The notes below the pieces were generated by a model. It made no database searches. It was not told where the DNA came from and saw only the letters and a program-made list of their open reading frames with translations. DNA of 64,000 nt from Ceratotherium simum simum (taxonomy: Eukaryota > Chordata > Mammalia > Perissodactyla > Rhinocerotidae), in NCBI RefSeq assembly GCF_000283155.1, contig NW_004454216.1:3528680-3592679 (forward strand), written 5' to 3'. The translations under genes were made by a program, and so were the position numbers. This document shows positions 58,344 through 64,000 of the stretch, piece by piece. Within the stretch, counting starts at the first letter, position 1. Each line of letters opens with the position of its first letter.

Positions 58344-59299
58344 AATTCTTGATATTCATAATTTGAGTCTTTTGCCTTTTTTACCTGATAAGTCTGGCTA
58401 GAGATACATTAATTTTGTTGATCTTAGAAGAACCTGCTTTTAGTTCCATAGATTTTCTCTTTTTTTATTGTTTTGTTTTCTATTTCATTAATTTTTGCTA
58501 TCATCTTTATGATTTCCTTCCTTAAACTCACTTTGTATTTATATTGCTCCTCTTTCAAGTTTTAAAGATAGAAGCATAGATCATTCATTTGAGACAATTC
58601 TTATTCTCCTATTATAAGCTTTTTGTACTATAAATTTTACTCTAAGAACTGCTTTAGCAGCATTGCAGATATTTTCTTAAGTTGTATTTTCATTTTTTTC
58701 AGATCAAAAGTTTTTCTGATTTCTTCTTTTTGCTATAAGCCATTAGAGGCATGTTATTTAATGTTCAAATATTTGGGAATTTTCAAAATCTTGTTATCAA
58801 TTTCTAGTTTATTTCCATTCTGTTAAGAAAATACACTTTAGATTATTTCAATTCTTTTAAATATATTGAGATTTGTTTTATGGCCAGGATGTGGTCTATC
58901 TTGGTGAATTTTTCATTTGTACTTGAAAAGTAGTGTATTCTGCTATTGTTGGTGTAGTATAGTGTTCTTTGACTGTAGGTAAGTAGGTTGATAGTGGTAT
59001 TCAAACATTCTATATATTTTTTGATTATTTTTATCTACTTTATTAAATCCTGAGAGAGGAGTGTTGAAATCTCCAACTATGATTGTGAATTTGTTTTTTA
59101 TCATTTCAGTTTTAACATTTATATGTGTCTTTGCTTCAGGTATTTTGAATCTTTATTATTTGGAATATACATTTAGGATTATAACGGCTTCTTGATGAAT
59201 TGGTCCTTTTATCATTATAAAATGTCCATCTTTATCTTTGGCAATATCTATTATTTTTAATCTATTTTTCTGATGTTAACACATCCATTCCAACTTTAT

Positions 59300-59790
59300 T
59301 ATATTTTAATTCAGGTTTATAAAGATATAATTTACATGTAATAAAATTCAAACTTTACAGTTTTATGAGTTTTGAAAAATGTATACATTTGTATAACATA
59401 ATCAAGCAGCATAATCAAGATAAAGGCATTCCATCATCACATAAATTTCCCTTAGGCACCTTTGAAGGCAGTCCCCTCCCTTCCTTCTTTCCTTGCCTCT
59501 GCAAACCACTTATCTACTTTCTATCCCTATTGATTTGCATTTTCCAGGCTGCAATATATATGGAATTAAACAGTATGTAACCTTTGTGCCAGTAATATTA
59601 GTAATTTGCTCCTTTTTATTGCTGAGTAATATTCCACAGTATTGATGTACTGCTCTCTGTTTATGCATTCTCTAGTCAATGGATATTTGGGTTTTTTTCC
59701 AATTTAGAGTTATATGAATTAAGCTATATAAGCATTCGCATATAGATTTTCCTGTGCACATGTATTTTTATAAAGTTCTAGGCCTCAAAA
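59300..59790 (-). mobile_element. Second L1 3' end (antisense)
   Basis: Begins with 3' UTR phrases parallel to the start of the preceding L1: AATTCAAACTTTACAGTTTT then ATGAGTTTTGAAAAATGTAT, here at 59346 and in related form near 55395. It continues with TTTATTGCTGAGTAATATTC and TCAATGGATATTTGGG. It stops near 59790. Head-to-tail with the L1 before it. Confidence 0.75.
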
Positions 59791-59830
59791 TGTAAACAGG
59801 AACCCCATAAAGCATACAAGAATAAAAAAA

Positions 59831-59843
59831 TAGAGATGGCCAG
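59831..59843 (+). repeat. Target-site duplication, left copy
   Basis: TAGAGATGGCCAG, identical to 60095-60107. Confidence 0.88.
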
Positions 59844-60094
59844 GGGCTGGCCTGGTGGCGCAAGTGGTTAAGTGTGCGTGCTCCACTGCAGCGGCCCGGG
59901 ATTCGCCGGTTTGGATTCTGGGTGCGCACTGACGCACCACGTGTCAAGCCATGCTTTGGCAGCGTCCCATATAAATTGGAGGAAGATGGGTATGGATGTC
60001 AGCCCAGGGCCAGTCTTCCTCAGCAAAAAGGGAAGGATTGGCAGATGTTAGCTCAGGGCTGATCTTCCTCACCAAAAGAAAAGAAAACAAAAAC
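59844..60094 (+). mobile_element. ERE SINE (short form)
   Basis: Head GGGCTGGCCTGGTGGCGCAA, AGTGGTTAAGTGTGCGTGCT, body GGAGGAAGATGGGTATGGAT and GATGTTAGCTCAGGGCTGAT, tail AAAAGAAAAGAAAACAAAAA. Perfect 13-bp TSD. The 62-codon frame across it is not a gene. Confidence 0.94.
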
Positions 60095-60107
60095 TAGAGA
60101 TGGCCAG
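60095..60107 (+). repeat. Target-site duplication, right copy
   Basis: Second copy of TAGAGATGGCCAG. Confidence 0.88.
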
Positions 60108-60430
60108 AGATTTTGAAAACACAGTACAGGAGACTGAAGACATCTTCAGTGAGTCTCATCCTAGAGAAAGTTCTACCTTCTATGAACACAATCCAACAGT
60201 GAATGATTTAACTAAAAACAAAAAAAAATAGTTTAATAACGCCATGTTAGGCAGCTTCCAGGATTTTGGAAGGGCTGGATAAAAAGATGCCAGACAAGCT
60301 TCTAGGAATAATAATGCCCCAAACCAAGTGATGAATGGGCATAGTATAAAAGTGCTGTGGGGTATCTGTTACCTCATGAAGCTCTTAAGAAATTATTGCC
60401 ATATTTATACCAATGCCATTTTTATTCCAG
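60108..60430. other. Unassigned DNA leading to an acceptor-like tract
   Basis: No repeat recognised. Ends in CATTTTTATTCCAG, a plausible splice acceptor. Confidence 0.45.
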
Positions 60431-60624
60431 GAACTAAACCTTGCAAATATTGCCAAACACAGAGTCAGACATCTCTACCACATTTGCAAGCAAAATGGAT
60501 TTCCTTCTCCTCCCCCCAGACCTTACTTCCTCCAGCTGTTCACTTCTGTCTTAATGAAGGTTCAGCCTGATAGGTGGAGCCCAGATCACCTGCCTGTGCT
60601 TCAACTGCAAAGGAGGCTGGTAAG
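60431..60624 (+). other. Candidate internal exon of an unknown gene
   Basis: A 194-nt block lies between an acceptor-like ATTTTTATTCCAG (AG at 60429-60430) and a consensus-quality donor AAG/GTGAGT (GT at 60625). One frame is open throughout, beginning exactly at the junction with ELNLANIAKHRVRHLYHICK, then QNGFPSPPPRPYFLQLFTSV, then a region ending LPVLQLQRRL; the stop falls at the donor. The overlapping second frame (60328-60570) closes inside. The residue mix is protein-like, but I recognise no family and no repeat. It could be a host exon, a decayed exon or chance. A second donor-like GT at 60620 would give a 189-nt exon. Confidence 0.25.
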
Positions 60625-61540
60625 GTGAGTTTTCCAGGTCTTGTTTGCAAGAGGGAGAACTTGTAATATAAGGAGTTCCCTAAATTTATTAACATTTTAT
60701 AAAATATTCTGATCAGCCAGAAAATATGGCAAATATCTATTATATTCTCTTTGATACTTCTTGTTTAAATAGGATATGGATTCAAGGTACAGTTCCACGC
60801 TTATGGTGAAAGGAGTAAGAAAACGTGCAGAGGATAGTAACCACAGACCTGGTCTTAACAAATTTAGATTAATAGGCAAAAATGGACATAAACCAGAGTA
60901 AAATAAACCATAAGCCCTTTGAAGACAGTGACTGTTGTTTGTTTTGTTTTAGTTTTCTTTTTTTTTCTTACCATTATCTTCTCAACCTAAATAAGCTAAG
61001 TACCTGACACATAATAGATATTTAATTAATATTTTTTTCCAAGATGAACAAACCATATTGGTACATGGAAAGGAGAATAAACTAAATGCAACTTCTGATT
61101 GTGAAAAATAAGTGCAGTAGGAAAGGGTTTATGTTATAAAAAGAATTCTTACTTTATAAAATGAATTTTATATATTTTATTTAAATAAAAAGTTTTCTTA
61201 GTTGAATGATATTTAAAAAGTGTTTTAATTTAAAACTGTTATTTACACTTAGCTTTTCCAATATACAGTTATTCCTTGTGTAAAGCAATATCTACTTTAT
61301 CTTATTACTACTGCTACTAGGAAATGTTACATTTGATTTCACCGTATGAATGTAAGAAAGCTAATAGGCATAAGATACTTGGGCGAGTCAGGATGACTTA
61401 GTTGTAATCTAACTTGACAGAAAAGTAGGATGAAGTGAAAAAGTAAAAAGGAAAATTACACGTAATTGAGAAGGTGGATAATCATACCTAAAATAGTATG
61501 TATTTGTATGTTCTTTGCATAAAAATATTGTTTGGAGATT
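60625..61540. other. Unassigned A/T-rich DNA
   Basis: No repeat or gene recognised. Confidence 0.5.
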
Positions 61541-61544
61541 TTTG

Positions 61545-62035
61545 CTGAGTTACTGTGGTAATCATGAAGGTCCCTTCAAGTGAACTGCTGGTGGGTTGCA
61601 TAGCTGATTGACAGCTGCTGGCTGCTGGATCTTCAGACCCACTGTGGACCATGGACACTTCGCCTTTACTGCTCCCAGCCAATGACTAATCACGGCTGAG
61701 GGGGTAGATCAGGGTATTCTTGCCCCACGCGAGATTCCTCTAACAAGAAAATTTGGCTTGAAGATTCCCTATAGGCCTGTCTGAAGCTGTCTTGGAACTG
61801 CCTTGTGGTCTGAGGACCTTCCTTCACAATCCTCCCTTCCCTCTCTTTATTCCACAGGCGTCAGACTTGTTTCATGGTCTGAGCTCCCTCCCAATAGACT
61901 CCTTCTCCCTTTCTCCTTTATCTTTTATATGCATTCCATTTTCTCCAATAAATCTCTTGCTTGCCTAGTCCTATCTTGATGTTTCGTACTCTGCACTCAG
62001 AACACCTGAAATGGCACAGTTACAATAACAAAGAA
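61545..62035 (+). repeat. LTR-like or unclassified repeat with poly(A)-signal-like end
   Basis: Phrases AAGATTCCCTATAGGCCTGT, CTGAAGCTGTCTTGGAACTG, TTCTCCAATAAATCTCTTGC, TATCTTGATGTTTCGTACTC and GAACACCTGAAATGGCACA resemble an LTR-type 3' part (AATAAA followed by a short R/U5-like region ending in CA). I cannot name the family and see no TSD. Confidence 0.4.
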
Positions 62036-64000
62036 CCCACTTTTTTTAATTCAAAAAATAAAAATAAAAACAATACCACGAGAAGATTTGTTGGATTAAC
62101 AGTTTTGACTCCATTAACCATACCCAGCATTTAGGCCTACCAAGACTTAAATGTAACACTGTCTCACTTAGTTTATCAGAAACCTTGACATTGTAATTAG
62201 GAGAAAACAACCCACATGGGGAGTCCTCATTAGCCCTGCAAGCTCATAAATAGAGTCAAATATCCTATACCCTTCCAGCAGTAAAAGGCAAATAATTTAT
62301 TTTATGAAAATTAGTGCCTTGCTTATTATGGGCAGTTTTTATAAGATATTTATATGAGCTAGATTTCTTTTAGGAGTACAGAGTAAGGAGTGATGAGGAT
62401 GGTCTAAGCCAGGGGTGACAATCTGGAAGCTGGAGGGCTAAAGGGGGCCAGCAGATAGGGGCTGGCATAAAGGAACTCTCTGTACTTTCTGCTCACTTTT
62501 TCTATAAAACTGAAACAGCTTTAAAATAAACTCCATTAATTTAAGAAAGTATATAATGAATATCCTTAGAAAGAGCCAGCCCAGTCAGAGAGACTGAACC
62601 CATGCTATCCCTGGTACCTTATATGATTTTCTTCACATACTTACTTCCTGGCCCTGAAGATACTACAATGTTTCTTAAAATGGACCTTCAATGAATCAAG
62701 CAAACTGGCTGGAGCAGAAGATTTTGGAGGAAGATGGTCCCTTCAAACCTGGATAAATAAGTTGGGTACAAATTTTGGAAGGCCATGAAAGCTAGATCAA
62801 GGAGGAGAGTTTTTTGTTTTGTTTCATTTTGTGGTTAAAAGTGAGAGGTCAAATATTTTGATCAGGAGAATGATATTTAAATGCCAACGACAAACTCACC
62901 AAAAAGTGTACAACATTACAAGAATGAAATGCACAATTTTAAAGCAATTTTAAAATGGTTCTTAAATTTGTTGTGTAAAGAAAAATTAGGAAAAAATAGT
63001 ACAAAAATGATGGATTTTTCAACACGTTTGGCTGTATGGCAGTCACAATAGCCTTTAAATTTATGACTGATGAATGAATCAAGAGGCAACGTAGTCATTC
63101 AAATAAGAAAGGAGAATTTGGTTGATTTAGTTTTTAGTGGTCTAGAGTAGTTAACATCTTTCCTCTACTGAAAACCAAACTTCCCACTTAAAGAGACAAA
63201 TTTGAGAGCTATGAATCAAAGATTTCATGTTTCAGTTATGTGATCAGTCTTCTGTCTTCAAGTGTTGGAAACCATCATTAAACCTTTGCTCTGGTGACTA
63301 TTAAGTAAGGGGGGACTGCTCTGAGACTGTCAGGAAAGGCAGCGTGGGGATGACTTGTAGACAGGCAACAGTCCTCTCAGCCCCATCCACACAGACTGAC
63401 ATTGATTTTCTCAATGATGACCCAGAGGCCAGCAATGCTTATTGTAGCTCCAGGTGCTAGTTCTTGCTCTGTTCCCTTAAAGGTGGCTAAAGATAAAGGG
63501 GGATGTAAAATCCATCAAATGAAAAGCTAGGGGAGAAAGTCAGTACAATATCTGTGGGAAAAGGGCAGATGGGAGATCCTCTCAAAGACGAATTTGTTAC
63601 AAGAATCAGATTTATGAGTAAAGTTGGTAAAAGCTCACAAGGGGAATATGTAGTAAGAGCATTGATAATAAACTCGTTAGGAATGGCTCCAAAGAATGTC
63701 TGAGTAGCGATTCAAATTCTAAGGATGCTTAGGTATGATATTAGCTTCAGATGTGGGGCAATATATAGGGTATTTGGGGAGTTACCAAGGGAAATCAGAA
63801 GACAGCTATTGGAAGGAGATTGCTGTAGGTAAACCAAGGATTGAGAATATGCAGTCCTGAGAGTAAAAGTTAGCAGTGCAATCTATTGTATCTAGTATGA
63901 TTCGATCTCTGTAAAACAATTTCCTTTATCTCAACACCTAAATCAAGTTTCTTATCTAAGGGACTGATAACTCTGTGCTGGTCACAAGGATTTGCAGATT
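62036..64000. other. Unassigned DNA to the window end
   Basis: Begins with an A-rich low-complexity stretch (about 62040-62075). No repeat family or gene recognised in the remaining 1.9 kb. Confidence 0.45.

Larger units (their letters stand above)
55345..59290 (-). mobile_element. L1 (antisense), about 3.6 kb plus an inserted ERE
   Basis: From the left (3' end): TCAACAGCTTTATTGAGATC, CTTGGGTCATTGTCTATAAC, TTTGTTGAAAAGACTAGC, AGCCATCTGAACCTGGAGTT, TGTTGATCTTAGAAGAACCT, AAATCTCCAACTATGATTGT, AAATGTCCATCTTTATCTTT. These run from the 3' UTR back to the middle of ORF2. No frame survives. The ERE at 58024-58329 splits it with a perfect TSD. Confidence 0.85.

Noticed and set aside
59844..59930. 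tRNA-like head (GGTGGCGCAAGTGGTTAAGT) as a tRNA gene
   Set aside because: It is the tRNA-derived head of an ERE SINE with body, A-tail and TSD; the same holds for the other five ERE copies.
1..64000. Operons, promoters with ribosome binding sites, or phage/plasmid features
   Set aside because: Composition, SINE/LINE content and absence of long frames show a mammalian nuclear genome; bacterial features do not apply.
1..64000. Nuclear copies of mitochondrial DNA or structural RNA pseudogenes (U6, 7SK, 5S, Y RNA)
   Set aside because: I looked for their familiar opening phrases on both strands and recognised none; a search could still find short decayed ones.

Overview
This window is mammalian chromosomal DNA, most likely from a perissodactyl and probably an equid. 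The main evidence is six copies of a tRNA-derived SINE whose head reads GGGGCTGGCCCGGTGGCG or close to it, the signature of the ERE (equine repetitive element) family. They sit among L1 copies of several ages and ancient MIR, L2, L3/CR1, MaLR and hAT fossils. The DNA is AT-rich and CpG-poor. Open frames are short and scattered, and the longest ones belong to L1 or to SINEs. I find no complete protein-coding gene, no RNA gene and nothing prokaryotic; it reads as intergenic or deep-intronic sequence.

Layout. 0-8 kb: L1 pieces, MIRs, and an old hAT element split by an L1 with a clear target-site duplication (TSD). 8-11 kb: a trace of a hAT transposase on the minus strand, then about 2.5 kb I cannot assign. 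11-18.4 kb: two old L1s in tandem on the plus strand, interrupted by three ERE SINEs and one MaLR LTR. 18.4-39 kb: mostly unassigned DNA with L2, MIR, MER5/MER20-like and L3/CR1 fossils, a short L1 inside an older repeat, an MLT1 LTR, and an ERE in a T-rich L1-related block. 39.1-40.75 kb: the youngest-looking L1, 5'-truncated with an intact TSD. 44-46 kb and 55.3-59.8 kb: antisense L1s, the latter holding a CpG-rich ERE. The remainder is largely unassigned, with an ERE at 59.8 kb.

Three short stretches look exon-like: a signal-peptide-like start at 48257 followed by a GT, an acceptor-linked frame at 54443, and a 194-nt block at 60431-60624 that is open between a good acceptor and a consensus donor. 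These are the only hints of host coding sequence and none is proven. I see no undescribed biological system; the main interest is the layered, datable record of nested insertions. Repeat names come from recalled family consensus, without a database search, so boundaries of old repeats are good to tens of bases. TSD-defined boundaries are exact apart from A-tail ambiguity.
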